Assembly: GCA_958415665.1 (NCBI GenBank)
Contig: CATYZK010000002.1
Location: 115,374 to 179,373, forward strand
From: an uncultured Collinsella sp.
GTDB taxonomy: Bacteria > Actinomycetota > Coriobacteriia > Coriobacteriales > Coriobacteriaceae
Length of the DNA: 64,000 nucleotides
Reading direction: 5' to 3'
Under the pieces are notes generated by a model, which was given only the letters and a program-made list of their open reading frames with translations, searched no databases and was not told where the DNA came from. The translations under genes and the position numbers were made by a program. Shown here piece by piece: positions 26,147 through 35,090 of the stretch (positions within the stretch are counted from its first letter, which is position 1; every line of letters starts with the position of its first letter).

Positions 26147-26899
26147 ATGACCGTAAAACAGACAGCAGGCCACGACGCCCTTGGCGAGCTCGCGCCCGAG
26201 TTCGCGCACCTCAACGACGACGTTCTCTTTGGTGAAGTATGGAGCCGCGAGGCTCAGATGCCGCTCAGGCTGCGCAGCATCGTGACCGTGAGCGCCCTGA
26301 TCGGCAAGGGCATTACGGACAGCTCGCTTAAGTATCACCTGGCTAGCGCACGCGCTAACGGCGTAACGCGCGAGGAAATGGCGGAGCTGCTCACCCACGT
26401 CGCCTTCTATGCCGGTTGGCCCAACGCCTGGGCGGCCTTCAACATGGCCAAGGAGGTCTACGCCGACGATGCCGCACGCACCGACGGTCACGGCGGGTTC
26501 TTTGGTGTTGGCATGCCCAATACCGCCTTTGCCCAGCACTTCATCGGCCAGAGCTATCTTAAGGCGCTCACCGGCCCCGACGACTATCTGCCCATTCACA
26601 ACGTGACGTTTGAGCCGGGTTGCCGCAACAACTGGCACATCCACCACGCAAGCAAGGGCGGCGGCCAGGTGCTGATCTGCGTCGAGGGCGAGGGCTGGTA
26701 CCAGGAAGAGGGCAAGCCCGCGCAGCGCCTGCACCCTGGCGATATCGTCGAGATTCCGGCAAACGTCAAGCACTGGCATGGCGCCGCAGCCGACTGCTGG
26801 TTCAGCCACCTGGCCTTTGGATTCCCGGGCGAAGACACCAGCAATGAGTGGCTCGAGCCCGTGGACGATGAGGCTTTCAACGCATTAGACAATCACTAG
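26147..26899 (+). CDS. Carboxymuconolactone decarboxylase-like and cupin two-domain protein
   Basis: A 250-residue fusion. The N-terminal half is CMD-like (RLRSIVTVSALIGKGITDSS, then ARANGVTREEMAELLTHVAF, AGWPNAWAAF). The C-terminal half is a cupin (NNWHIHHASKGGGQVLICVE, then HPGDIVEIPANVKHWHGA) with metal-ligand histidines in WHIHH and KHWHG. The CxxC of AhpD is absent. It may act on a carbonyl or hydroperoxide compound handled by the flanking aldo/keto reductases; the substrate is not known. The gap to the previous gene is three bases, which indicates cotranslation. GCAAAGGAG precedes the start. Confidence 0.85.
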   Translation: MTVKQTAGHDALGELAPEFAHLNDDVLFGEVWSREAQMPLRLRSIVTVSALIGKGITDSSLKYHLASARANGVTREEMAELLTHVAFYAGWPNAWAAFNMAKEVYADDAARTDGHGGFFGVGMPNTAFAQHFIGQSYLKALTGPDDYLPIHNVTFEPGCRNNWHIHHASKGGGQVLICVEGEGWYQEEGKPAQRLHPGDIVEIPANVKHWHGAAADCWFSHLAFGFPGEDTSNEWLEPVDDEAFNALDNH

Positions 26900-26911
26900 A
26901 AAGGAACAACC

Positions 26912-27760
26912 ATGGACTACATCACCCTCAACAACGACATCACGATGCCGCAGGTAGGCCTGGGCACGTTTATGCTTTCGCCCGACGATGCGCAGCCGTC
27001 CGTCACCTACGCCTTGGACCACGGCTACGAGCTCATCGATACGGCCAACGCCTATGTCAACGAGCGCGCCGTGGGCCGCGGCATGCGCGACTCCAGCCGC
27101 TCCCGCGAGCAGATTTTCCTCGAGACCAAGCTCTGGCCGTGCTTCTATGAATCCGATACCGCCGTGGACGAAACACTCGAGCGTCTGGGCTGCGACTATA
27201 TCGACCTTATGATTCTGCACCAGCCCGCAGGTGACTACGTGGCAGGTTACGCCAAGCTCGAGGCGGCATATAAGGCAGGCAAGCTGCGCTCCATCGGCAT
27301 CTCCAACTTCAATCAGTCCGAGATCGAGAATCTGCTCGCCCACTGCGAGATCACGCCCGCCCTTATCCAAGTGGAGTGCCACCCCTACTTCCCGCAGACC
27401 GAGCTCAAGGCGCTGCTGGACAAGCACGGCATCGTGCTTCAGGCCTGGTATCCCCTGGGCGGCCGCGACAACAAGGTCATCCTCGAGGAGCCCGTCGTTC
27501 GCGAGCTTGCCGCCAAATACGGCAAGACCCCGGCTCAGGTCATCATGCGCTGGCATGTCCAGCAGGGCAACGTCGTGATTCCCGGCTCCAAAACGCCGTC
27601 GCACATCAACGACAACATCGATATCTTCGACTTCGAGCTCACCGATGACGACATGGCGCAGATGGCCACCCTCGACCACGGCAAGCCCTTCTACGAGCGC
27701 ACGGCCGAGAAGATGGCACTGTATTCCACCTGGCACCCCGACGTCGAGAGCCAAAAATAA
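26912..27760 (+). CDS. Aldo/keto reductase, 2,5-diketo-gluconate reductase-like
   Basis: A 282-residue AKR5-like enzyme. MPQVGLGTFMLSPDDA is followed by YELIDTANAYVNERAVGRG (catalytic Asp, Tyr), LETKLWPCFY (Lys), YIDLMILHQPAGDY (His), and SIGISNFNQSEIENLL. VIMRWHVQQGNVVIPGSKTP and the C-terminal ELTDDDMAQM match the family. It reduces aldehydes or sugar ketones with NADPH. GAAAGGAAC sits before the ATG. It follows the CMD-cupin gene by 12 bases and completes the LysR-linked cluster with a MATE transporter after it. Confidence 0.92.
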   Translation: MDYITLNNDITMPQVGLGTFMLSPDDAQPSVTYALDHGYELIDTANAYVNERAVGRGMRDSSRSREQIFLETKLWPCFYESDTAVDETLERLGCDYIDLMILHQPAGDYVAGYAKLEAAYKAGKLRSIGISNFNQSEIENLLAHCEITPALIQVECHPYFPQTELKALLDKHGIVLQAWYPLGGRDNKVILEEPVVRELAAKYGKTPAQVIMRWHVQQGNVVIPGSKTPSHINDNIDIFDFELTDDDMAQMATLDHGKPFYERTAEKMALYSTWHPDVESQK

Positions 27761-27775
27761 ACCAAGGAGTCCTAT

Positions 27776-29163
27776 TTGAGCAATAGACATCCGGCCAAAC
27801 AACACGCCGAACTTGACATCCTTCACGGCTCGCTTTGGCGCAACATCCCGCTGTTCGCACTCCCCGTTGCCGCAACGAGCATCCTCGAACAGCTTTCGAA
27901 TCTTGTAGACACCCTGGTGATCGGGCATTTCTCTGCGGAGGGCGGTGCCTTTGGCATGGCCGCCGTCGGCTCGATTACCCCCATCGCGAGCCTGCTCGTC
28001 ATGTTGTTTGTCGGGCTTTCACTGGGCGCAAATGTCGCGATCGCACACGCCGTCGGTGCAGGCGACCACGACCGCGCCCAACGCCACGCGCACACCGCGA
28101 TCGTCCTATCGCTCGTCGGTGTCGTCGCCGCCATCGCGATGGAGCTTGTTTCGCAACCCCTCTTGCAATGCCTGAGCGTGCCGTCCGAGGTTTCCCCGAT
28201 GCCCTCATGTACCTGCGCATCTACCTTATCGGCGTCCCGGCAATCTTGCTGTATAACCTCGAGGCCGCAATCTTTAGAAGCGTCGGCATCACGCGCATGC
28301 CGATGACGGCGCTGGCGATCTCGGGCGTGCTTAACATCATCCTCGACACCCTCTTTGTCGCCGTTTTTGGATGGGGAGCGGCCGGCGTGGCGGCAGCAAC
28401 CGTGCTCTGTTACACCGCGAGCTCGGCGTTTCTCTTTGCTCGCCTTCTGCGCGCCGAAGGCCCTATCCGCATTGAACGCTCACGCTTACGCGCCGACCGT
28501 AATTCGGTTGCGACCATCCTGCGCATCGGCGTCCCCGCAGGCATCCAAGGCAGCGTCTTTTTACTGGCAAACATTCTCATCCAAACCTGCATTAACAGCC
28601 TGGGCACACAGGTCGTGGCTGCATCGTCTGCCGCACTTGCACTGGAGTTTGTCTGCTACAGCCTGCTCAACTCGTTTAGTCAGGCATGTACCACGTTCGT
28701 GGGACAGAACAACGGCGCGGGCAATCTTGAGCGTTGCAAAAAGGTGCTCAAGGTCGCCCTTATCGAAGACGCAATCATCACCGTCGTCATGATCGTGTTG
28801 GTCGTATGGCAGGGACGCACCATTTTGACGCTCTTCAGCTCGGATGCCGAGGTTCTCGATATCGCCTATGTGCGCGTATGCACACTCTTCCCCGCCTACG
28901 TGTTTAGCATGGTGTACGAAAACATGTCCGGTTACCTGCGAGGATTTGGCATCTCGGCGCTGCCTTCGGCGCTCACGGCAATCGGCGTGTGCGGCACGCG
29001 CTTCTTTTGGGCTCTGGTCGTCTTTCCGGCACACCCCACGTTTGCCACCGTCATGCTTGCCTATCCGGTGAGCTTTAGCACAACGGCCCTGCTCATGGCC
29101 GGCGCACTCGCCTACTGCAGGCCCGCACAACAAGCCATGCACCTCAGCACGGCCACGTCGTAG
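27776..29163 (+). pseudogene. MATE-family efflux transporter, frameshifted
   Basis: The two halves of one MATE transporter are in different frames. From a TTG start with AAGGAG the first frame reads LWRNIPLFALPVAATSILEQ, NLVDTLVIGHFS and the usual VPSEVSP. From about 28195 the second frame continues with DALMYLRIYLIGVPAILLYN, LEAAIFRSVG and the C-terminal helices to 29163. Joining needs one extra C in the CCCC run at 28194-28197 (codon ends tcc ccc gat). The cause could be a real mutation, phase variation, a rare -1 slip, or a sequencing error. If intact it would be about 460 residues, the MATE norm. It follows the second aldo/keto reductase. Confidence 0.85.
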
Positions 29164-29194
29164 CATTCTCGAAGCTGCGTCATAGCGCCCAAAA

Positions 29195-29230
29195 GCAAAG
29201 GGGACCGTCACGCGGCGGCCCCCTTTCTTG
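29195..29230 (+). terminator. Terminator after the MATE gene
   Basis: AAAGGGG (29198-29204) pairs with CCCCCTTT (29219-29226), extended by GCAAAG / CTTTCTTGC, with T-rich flank. It separates the MATE gene from the next gene. Confidence 0.65.
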
Positions 29231-29238
29231 CTATTCAT

Positions 29239-29251
29239 CCCTTTGTCACAT
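29239..29251. repeat. Half copy of the 31-bp palindrome
   Basis: CCCTTTGTCACAT, the right arm of the palindrome seen at 23857, 30579 and 34042, without its partner arm. It lies between a terminator and a hypothetical membrane protein gene. Confidence 0.6.
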
Positions 29252-29332
29252 TCTCCAGTCATCGGACGTAAAGAACGAACGCTCTATTGCTCATTTATAC
29301 TCAAGGACACACGCGTGTCACGGACAGAAGCG

Positions 29333-30061
29333 ATGAGAGTCGAGGGCCCCATACAGCAGCTCAGCGAACAGGAAGCAAAACGTATCCAGCGGTACTGCAC
29401 GTACCCCAAGATCGCAGCAGCCGCGCTCGTCATGGCGTTCGTAGCATGTCTGTTGATGCTGCCGCTTCAAATGATCAACGATATTGCGTTTCACCAAAAG
29501 GAGTTCCAACCAGCGGGAATATATACCGCTATCGCGCTCACCGCAATCGAGCTCACCATCTTTTGCTACTGTGCGCTGGTGCCACGTTTTGGAATGCAGG
29601 GCAAGCAGTGGAAAGAGCTGCAGAACAGGCTCGCAGTAGCCCAAACCAACAAAGACCGTTCCGCAGAGGTCGCCGGCGTACTCGCCGCGCAGGCCGCCTA
29701 TGTCTATCTTTCTTTTGATGCGGACGGCACGCTCACGGGAGTCGACTACACCAGCCAAATCGACCCCGAGGCAAGTCTTGAGGACAACCTCGCTCGCGTC
29801 GAGCAGGATATCGCGACGCTCTGCGCCCCGCTCAACGGACTGGATATTTCTGTTGCAACGCCGAGCCTCCTCACGCCATGTAGCCTGTCGGATGAGTTTA
29901 AGCAGGCATTTTTGGCCGGCTCCCTGTACGAAGGAATCAGCATCAAAACAGAGGATGACTCCATCAAGTCGTACTACACCTTTGACACCGACCCCAAGGA
30001 AGAGTTCGACGAATACACCCGCCCGGAAATTAGCCTTATGCTTTCTGCGAAGAAGAACTAG
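29333..30061 (+). CDS. Hypothetical two-helix membrane protein
   Basis: A 242-residue protein (if started at 29333; a GTG at 29315 with AAGGA upstream is an alternative). It has two hydrophobic segments near the N-terminus (AAALVMAFVACLLMLPL, then YTAIALTAIELTIFCYCALV), followed by a soluble part of about 170 residues with many Asp and Glu. The -10-like TATACT at 29296-29301 argues for the ATG start. No known family is recognised. The predicted topology is N-in, two helices, and a long cytoplasmic domain. It has no operon neighbour; the next gene is a small membrane protein. Confidence 0.7.
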   Translation: MRVEGPIQQLSEQEAKRIQRYCTYPKIAAAALVMAFVACLLMLPLQMINDIAFHQKEFQPAGIYTAIALTAIELTIFCYCALVPRFGMQGKQWKELQNRLAVAQTNKDRSAEVAGVLAAQAAYVYLSFDADGTLTGVDYTSQIDPEASLEDNLARVEQDIATLCAPLNGLDISVATPSLLTPCSLSDEFKQAFLAGSLYEGISIKTEDDSIKSYYTFDTDPKEEFDEYTRPEISLMLSAKKN

Positions 30062-30157
30062 GTCCATACGCAGCGATTACCGCACGCAAACGGTATCAAT
30101 ATGAGCTTTCGATACGCTTGACATATCGACATCCCATTGGACGTGAGGACGGTTGCT

Positions 30158-30343
30158 ATGGATCGCGCCATGAAGGCGCTGCGCATCACGGGCATACTTG
30201 GCAGCATCTGCGGCGTTATCGGCTACATCGGCTTTTTTGTCGGCGGCGACTTTGGCGCCTTCGTCGAAGGAGCCCTACCTGGCATTTTGCTCGGCCTTTC
30301 GCTCCTCATGCTGCTCGTAATTCCGCGAAGCTACAAGGAGTAG
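30158..30343 (+). CDS. Small membrane protein
   Basis: A 61-residue protein with two hydrophobic segments (ITGILGSICGVIGYIGFFVG and LPGILLGLSLLMLLVI) joined by a short loop; it ends RSYKE. GAGGAC precedes the ATG at about ten bases. An earlier in-frame TTG exists without a better site. Function is unknown. It is followed directly by a large palindromic repeat. The gene is short, but the coding character and membrane pattern support it. Confidence 0.6.
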   Translation: MDRAMKALRITGILGSICGVIGYIGFFVGGDFGAFVEGALPGILLGLSLLMLLVIPRSYKE

Positions 30344-30381
30344 TAGTAAATTTGGCAGTGTTCGCTAACCCTGCGCGGCGA

Positions 30382-30558
30382 GGTCTAATACTTTTCCGCG
30401 AAGTGAACGCCCGTTTTTGGACCCCCCGAAGCATCGACATTTTTAGACGCCAAACCCGCAGGATTTGACTGGCAAAACCGCAGGAAATTGCCTCACAAAA
30501 GTGTCGATGCTTCGGGGGACTATTTTGGCTCGTTCACTTCTCGGAAAAGTATTAGACC
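30382..30558. repeat. 177-bp nested palindromic element
   Basis: Outer arms 30382-30409 and 30531-30558 are 28 bases long and differ at one position (core TAATACTTTTCCG). Inner arms CCCCCGAAGCATCGACA (30423-30439) and its complement (30502-30518) are perfect. The middle is AT- and GC-mixed with GCAGGA repeats. No gene is present. It may be a MITE-like element, a strong terminator or an RNA hairpin. Confidence 0.85.
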
Positions 30559-30578
30559 CCGATTTCGCAAGGGTCCCA

Positions 30579-30609
30579 ATGTGACAAAGGGACTGTCCCT
30601 TTGTCACAT
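30579..30609. repeat. 31-bp perfect palindrome, copy 2
   Basis: Identical to copy 1 (15-base arms around one T). The TAA stop of the ABC transporter gene at 30609-30611 begins on its last base. Confidence 0.95.
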
Positions 30610-33600
30610 TATTCCGAGCGCAGGGCCTCCACGGGGTCCTTTTTGGACGCGCTGCGGGCAGGCAGCAGGCCGGCGACGACCGTCAGCACTACCGAGATCG
30701 CGATGAGCACCAGCGCATCCTGCACGGGCAGGCTCATCAGGTTGGGAACCTGTTTAGTCGCAAGCGCCCAGGCATTGACCGGGAAGCTCACGAGCACCAC
30801 GACGACAATGGCGAAAACACCGGCGATGAGGCCTTCGATGAAAGTCTCGGCATTGAACACATTGGCAACGTTGCGCTTCGAGGCGCCGATTGCGCGTAGG
30901 ATGCCGATCTCCTTTTTGCGTTCCAACACGCTGATGTACGTGATAATGCCGATCATGATGGAGCTCACGACAAGGCTGATGCTCACAAACGCGATGAGCA
31001 CCAAGCTGATGGTGTTCACGATGTCGGTCACCGAGCCCATGATGATGCCCATGTAGTCGGTGTACGAGATTGCCTGCTCGTCGTGACCGGCGGCTTTGAC
31101 CTGCTTGTTATAGGCATCGATATGGTCGAGCACACACTCCTTTGCCTCAAAGTCACGCGGGAAGATTTTGACCGAGATGGGGTCGGCCTCGTCCGCATAA
31201 CCCAGCGTGGTCAGGTTGTTGTCATAGGTGAGCTGCGACGCCTTGGCATAGCTCATCATGAGCGAGCTCAGGTCCTCGGCATCCATATTGAAATGGATGG
31301 CGCGGGCAAAGGCACTCGCATCCACGTGCACGGCGCTCGCCATGTTGGCAAAACTCGACGACATCTGCGTCGCCATCTGCCCCATGAGTCCCGCCGCGCC
31401 TGCTTTAAGCTGGGACGATACAGTTGTCGCAATCTGGTCGCTGATCATCTTCATCACCTGGTCCATTGCCTGCTGCAGATACGGAGCCAGCTGCTGTTGC
31501 ACGTAGCTGGTCATCGCTTGCTGCAAGCGCTCGGCCAGGGCATCGCCACCCAGCGCCTTGAGCTGCGCCAGGCACTGCTGGGCTGCGGAGTCGTTCTCAA
31601 GATATGCCTTAAATGCGTTCGCGAGTTTCGATGCATCTTTAAGCTCTTCGGGCGTCAGCGCCTTAAACTGATCCGACTGCATAAAGCCCGTGAACAGTTG
31701 GTTGGCAAGCGCCCCCACCTGCTGCATCTGCTCGGGCGTAAGCTCCAAGCCATCAAAGACACCCGAAAAATCGGGGGCCGGCGCCTTGGCCATGATGTCG
31801 CTGAAGTCGATATCCTTCCCAACGCCCGAAAGGTCGATATCCAACCCGGACAGGTCAAGACCCGACAGGTCCATGCCGCCGGCCGCACCCGAAAGCGCCG
31901 ATGTATCGAACGAGAACGCACTCTTGAGTGCCGCCTCGTCCACGCTAAACATACTGCCAAGGTCCACGCCCTGTTTGGCCTCACCCTGCAGCTCGTCGAA
32001 CGACTTGCCGGTAAAGACATCCGTCTCGGGATGAGCAAGCTGCTCCTGAACAATCTTCGAACCGGCCGCGCGCTCCATAAGCTGACGAGTCAGTGCAGGC
32101 GTGTAGGCAATACCCGGAGACAACGCGCTCGCGTTGGCAGTCTCGTTGGGACGTACCACGCCCACAATGCGCACGTCGATACCGTCGGCAACCTTGGCCG
32201 CCATATAGTCGGTATCACCGGACATATCGGTCCATATACCGGTCTCATCGTTTTTGCGATAGGCATCGGCCGGCGACAACACCTTAAACGTCGTAGACAG
32301 CGCGTCCTCGTACGTAAAGTCGGCAGCGGTCTGCGGCGTTTCAACCCCGCCATCGGCCGTCATGGCACTGTTGACCAGGTCGTTAAGCTCATCGATATCC
32401 AGCGCGCCGATGCTGTAGAGTGTGTAGTCGCCCACTGTGCCGCGGCTCGAAAGCACCATCACTGCCTCGTTGGCAGATGTGGGCCAATGACCGGCGACGA
32501 CATCATACTGGCTGTCGAGCAGACTCTGGTCGTCGATCATCTCGTTAAAGACCGAGGTGCCCATGGAATCCATGCTCACCGTCGCCGCCGAGCTCGCGCC
32601 GCCGCTCATGGCCTCGGTCATAGCGTTGGGCACCAGCCGGACTGGCTTCTCATCGCCCTTGCCCTCGCGATAAACAACCGGCGTCACGCCATAACCATAC
32701 TGAATGGCATTGATCTCTTTGTCGATGCCGTCGCCGCCGTCATCGAGCCACGCCTTGAAGCTCGTCATATCATTGGACTTAACGCTGGCAAACATATCCT
32801 TTACGGCCGTGACCACGGGGATCTTGCCGCTTCCCTTGGCTTTGCCGCCGGAGTTGTCGGACGAATCCTCGCCCGTGGACGCGTCATCATCCGTAGTCCC
32901 CTGCCCGCCCATCATGGACGACAGGTCGTAGTCCTGCTTGGAAATCGTAAGCGGATAGCTCGACAGCGTATCCTCTTCGACCTTTCTAATGTAGTCGTTC
33001 ACGCCGTTGGAAAGCGCCAGGATCGCCGCGATGCCGATAATGCCGATCGAGCCCGCAAAGGCCGTCATGGCCGTGCGGCCTTTCTTGGTCATGAGATTGC
33101 GTGCCGAAAGCCCCAAAGCCGTCACAAAGCTCATCGAGGTTTTGCGCGTGGGCTTGGCCTCACGGCGCGTAGCCTCGGCGACGTCGAAGGAGTCGGAATC
33201 ATCGGTGATCTTGCCGTCCGCCAAGTTAACGATACGCGTGGCGTATTGGTACGCCAGCTCGGGATTGTGCGTGACCATGATGACCAGGCGATCGCGCGCA
33301 ACCTCCTTGAGCAAGTCCATGACCTGTACGGACGTTGTCGAGTCCAGGGCGCCGGTCGGCTCGTCTGCCAACACGATCTCGGGGTCGTTGATGAGGGCGC
33401 GAGCAATGGCCACGCGCTGCATCTGTCCGCCCGAAAGCTGGCTCGGGCGCTTGTTCACATGCTCGCCCAGGCCAACTGCCTCAAGCGCCTCGCGCGCACG
33501 CTGACGACGCTCGGCATGGCCCACACCCGTAAGCGTAAGCGCCAGCTCCACGTTTTCCAAGATAGTCTGGTGCGGAATGAGGTTATAGCTCTGGAAGACG

Positions 33601-33869
33601 AAGCCGATGCGGTTGTTTCGGTAGGCGTCCCAATCGCGATCGCGGAAGTCCTTGGTCGAAATACCGTCGATGAGCAGATCGCCGGAATCGAAATGATCCA
33701 GTCCGCCAATAACGTTGAGCATCGTAGTTTTGCCCGAGCCCGAGGGACCCAGAATGGCCACGAACTCGCTATCGCGAAAAGCCAGGGTCACGTTATCGAG
33801 CGCCACCTGCGTAAACGACTGCGTGACGTACCTTTTGCAAATATCTTTGAGTTCCAGCATGGACGGCAA
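30609..33869 (-). CDS. MacB-like ABC transporter, fused ATPase and FtsX permease
   Basis: A 1086-residue ABC protein. Residues 1-230 are a LolD/MacB-type ATPase: Walker A GPSGSGKTT, signature LSGGQMQRVAIARAL, Walker B VLADEPTGALD. A TM helix near 265-290 (FAGSIGIIGIAAILALSNG) is followed by about 660 periplasmic-type residues and then three C-terminal TM segments (IVNTISLVLIAFVSISLVVS, then the FtsX-like region LERKKEIGILRAIGASKRNV). MacB-type proteins export antibiotics, toxins or lipoproteins or act in envelope homeostasis. The large extracytoplasmic insert has repeated AMTSYVQQQLAPYLQQAMDQ-like coiled-coil segments. The gene ends at a palindrome. Confidence 0.92.
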   Translation of the reverse strand: MPSMLELKDICKRYVTQSFTQVALDNVTLAFRDSEFVAILGPSGSGKTTMLNVIGGLDHFDSGDLLIDGISTKDFRDRDWDAYRNNRIGFVFQSYNLIPHQTILENVELALTLTGVGHAERRQRAREALEAVGLGEHVNKRPSQLSGGQMQRVAIARALINDPEIVLADEPTGALDSTTSVQVMDLLKEVARDRLVIMVTHNPELAYQYATRIVNLADGKITDDSDSFDVAEATRREAKPTRKTSMSFVTALGLSARNLMTKKGRTAMTAFAGSIGIIGIAAILALSNGVNDYIRKVEEDTLSSYPLTISKQDYDLSSMMGGQGTTDDDASTGEDSSDNSGGKAKGSGKIPVVTAVKDMFASVKSNDMTSFKAWLDDGGDGIDKEINAIQYGYGVTPVVYREGKGDEKPVRLVPNAMTEAMSGGASSAATVSMDSMGTSVFNEMIDDQSLLDSQYDVVAGHWPTSANEAVMVLSSRGTVGDYTLYSIGALDIDELNDLVNSAMTADGGVETPQTAADFTYEDALSTTFKVLSPADAYRKNDETGIWTDMSGDTDYMAAKVADGIDVRIVGVVRPNETANASALSPGIAYTPALTRQLMERAAGSKIVQEQLAHPETDVFTGKSFDELQGEAKQGVDLGSMFSVDEAALKSAFSFDTSALSGAAGGMDLSGLDLSGLDIDLSGVGKDIDFSDIMAKAPAPDFSGVFDGLELTPEQMQQVGALANQLFTGFMQSDQFKALTPEELKDASKLANAFKAYLENDSAAQQCLAQLKALGGDALAERLQQAMTSYVQQQLAPYLQQAMDQVMKMISDQIATTVSSQLKAGAAGLMGQMATQMSSSFANMASAVHVDASAFARAIHFNMDAEDLSSLMMSYAKASQLTYDNNLTTLGYADEADPISVKIFPRDFEAKECVLDHIDAYNKQVKAAGHDEQAISYTDYMGIIMGSVTDIVNTISLVLIAFVSISLVVSSIMIGIITYISVLERKKEIGILRAIGASKRNVANVFNAETFIEGLIAGVFAIVVVVLVSFPVNAWALATKQVPNLMSLPVQDALVLIAISVVLTVVAGLLPARSASKKDPVEALRSE

Positions 33870-34041
33870 CCTCTCCCGCGCGGGCGCACTCGCCCGCTCT
33901 CCCCCGCCGTTCGTATTCGACGCGTTTGTCCTACTCTATTCCCATTTTCTGCCGACACCAGTGAGGAATGTAACGAACCGCGCCAAAAAGCGAACGGGAC
34001 GGCACGCCACACAGCGCACCGTCCCGCACACAACATCGACA

Positions 34042-34072
34042 ATGTGACAAAGGGACAGTCCCTTTGTCACAT
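34042..34072. repeat. 31-bp palindrome, copy 3
   Basis: Same 15-base arms as copies 1 and 2, with A at the centre instead of T. It lies 16 bases beyond the stop of the TlpA-like gene and could serve as its terminator on the minus strand. Confidence 0.95.
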
Positions 34073-34088
34073 TACGTGTACTCAGCCT

Positions 34089-35060
34089 TTACTGCCCGCT
34101 ATTCGCAATCGCCTGGTCGATAAGCTTATCGAGCGCTGCGCGCTGCTCGGCGGAGCTGATGGCACCCACGATGGGCTCCCCTACGATGTTGCCGTTCTGG
34201 TCGATAACGTAGGTCGTCGGGAACGAGAACAGATTTGACGTAAACTTACCGGCCTCGCTATCCGACTTGAACCAGATGTTCTTATACGTCACGCCCTTCT
34301 TGCTCAGCACGTCCTTGGCATCTGCAATCTCGTCCTTGTTGCCATCGAGCGTAAAGGAATTGACGCCCACGACCTGGCCGCCCTTCTCGGCAAGCTCCTT
34401 ATTCAGGTTCTCAAGATCGCCCAGCTCGCCCACGCACGGCTTGCAAGTGGTAAACCAGAAGTTCATGACGGTGACCTTGTTCTTAGAGAACAGCTCGTCG
34501 CTGCTCACGTCGTTGCCGTCCAGGTCCTTGCCCGTAAAGCTAGGGAACTTCGTCGCCTCGCTCGAAGCATTGGCGCCAGCCGTCATGCCAGCGGTCGAAG
34601 CGTCAACGCTCTCGCCTGCGCTCGGCGTGCTTCCACAGCCGGGAAACTTCTTTTCCAGGCTCTCGAGCTTGTCCTCAATCTCCTTGATCTGCTGCGCGCC
34701 GGACTTGAGCGTCTTAAGCTCATCTGCCGTAAACTCGTCCTTGGCACCGTCGATGGTCTTGAGCAGGAAATCGCCGTAATTGCTGCCGTCCTCAATCATT
34801 GTCGACTCTTTATTTGCTGCATTGAATACCTTTTCCCACAGCGCGTTATCACTCGAAAAGATCTCGTTCTCCTTCTGCATGAGCTTCGCATACAGCTCGG
34901 CAGCCTCGTCGGCGTTGGCCGGCTCTTGCGCAATGAGCTCCGCGATCTTAGGATCGGAGCCCGTAGATTCGCTCGCGTTGCCACCGGGCGCCGAACACGC
35001 CACAAGACACAAGGCCAGCACCGGCACCATAAACAGGGCCGCAATCTTAGAAAGCTTCAT
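34089..35060 (-). CDS. TlpA-like thioredoxin-fold lipoprotein
   Basis: A 323-residue lipoprotein. The signal peptide LAALFMVPVLAL-like hydrophobic stretch ends in LVAC, a lipobox. A helical linker of about 140 residues contains an IKEIEDKLESLEKKFPG coiled-coil-like part. The C-terminal TlpA/ResA-like domain has WFTTCKPCVGELGDL (redox CKPC) and SFPTTYVIDQNGNIVGE (cis-Pro). It probably receives electrons from a membrane protein and reduces disulfides outside the membrane. It is downstream of the NapH-like ferredoxin gene and is probably its partner. The start at 35060 is preferred: GGAGG is seven bases away. Confidence 0.9.
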   Translation of the reverse strand: MKLSKIAALFMVPVLALCLVACSAPGGNASESTGSDPKIAELIAQEPANADEAAELYAKLMQKENEIFSSDNALWEKVFNAANKESTMIEDGSNYGDFLLKTIDGAKDEFTADELKTLKSGAQQIKEIEDKLESLEKKFPGCGSTPSAGESVDASTAGMTAGANASSEATKFPSFTGKDLDGNDVSSDELFSKNKVTVMNFWFTTCKPCVGELGDLENLNKELAEKGGQVVGVNSFTLDGNKDEIADAKDVLSKKGVTYKNIWFKSDSEAGKFTSNLFSFPTTYVIDQNGNIVGEPIVGAISSAEQRAALDKLIDQAIANSGQ

Positions 35061-35090
35061 GGTCATTCCTCCGTTTTGTCGAAGCTTGTT

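Noticed and set aside
31083..34238. Plus-strand open frame of 1051 codons
   Set aside because: Fully antisense to the MacB-like transporter and part of the TlpA gene; rich in His/Arg/Gly as expected for shadow frames.
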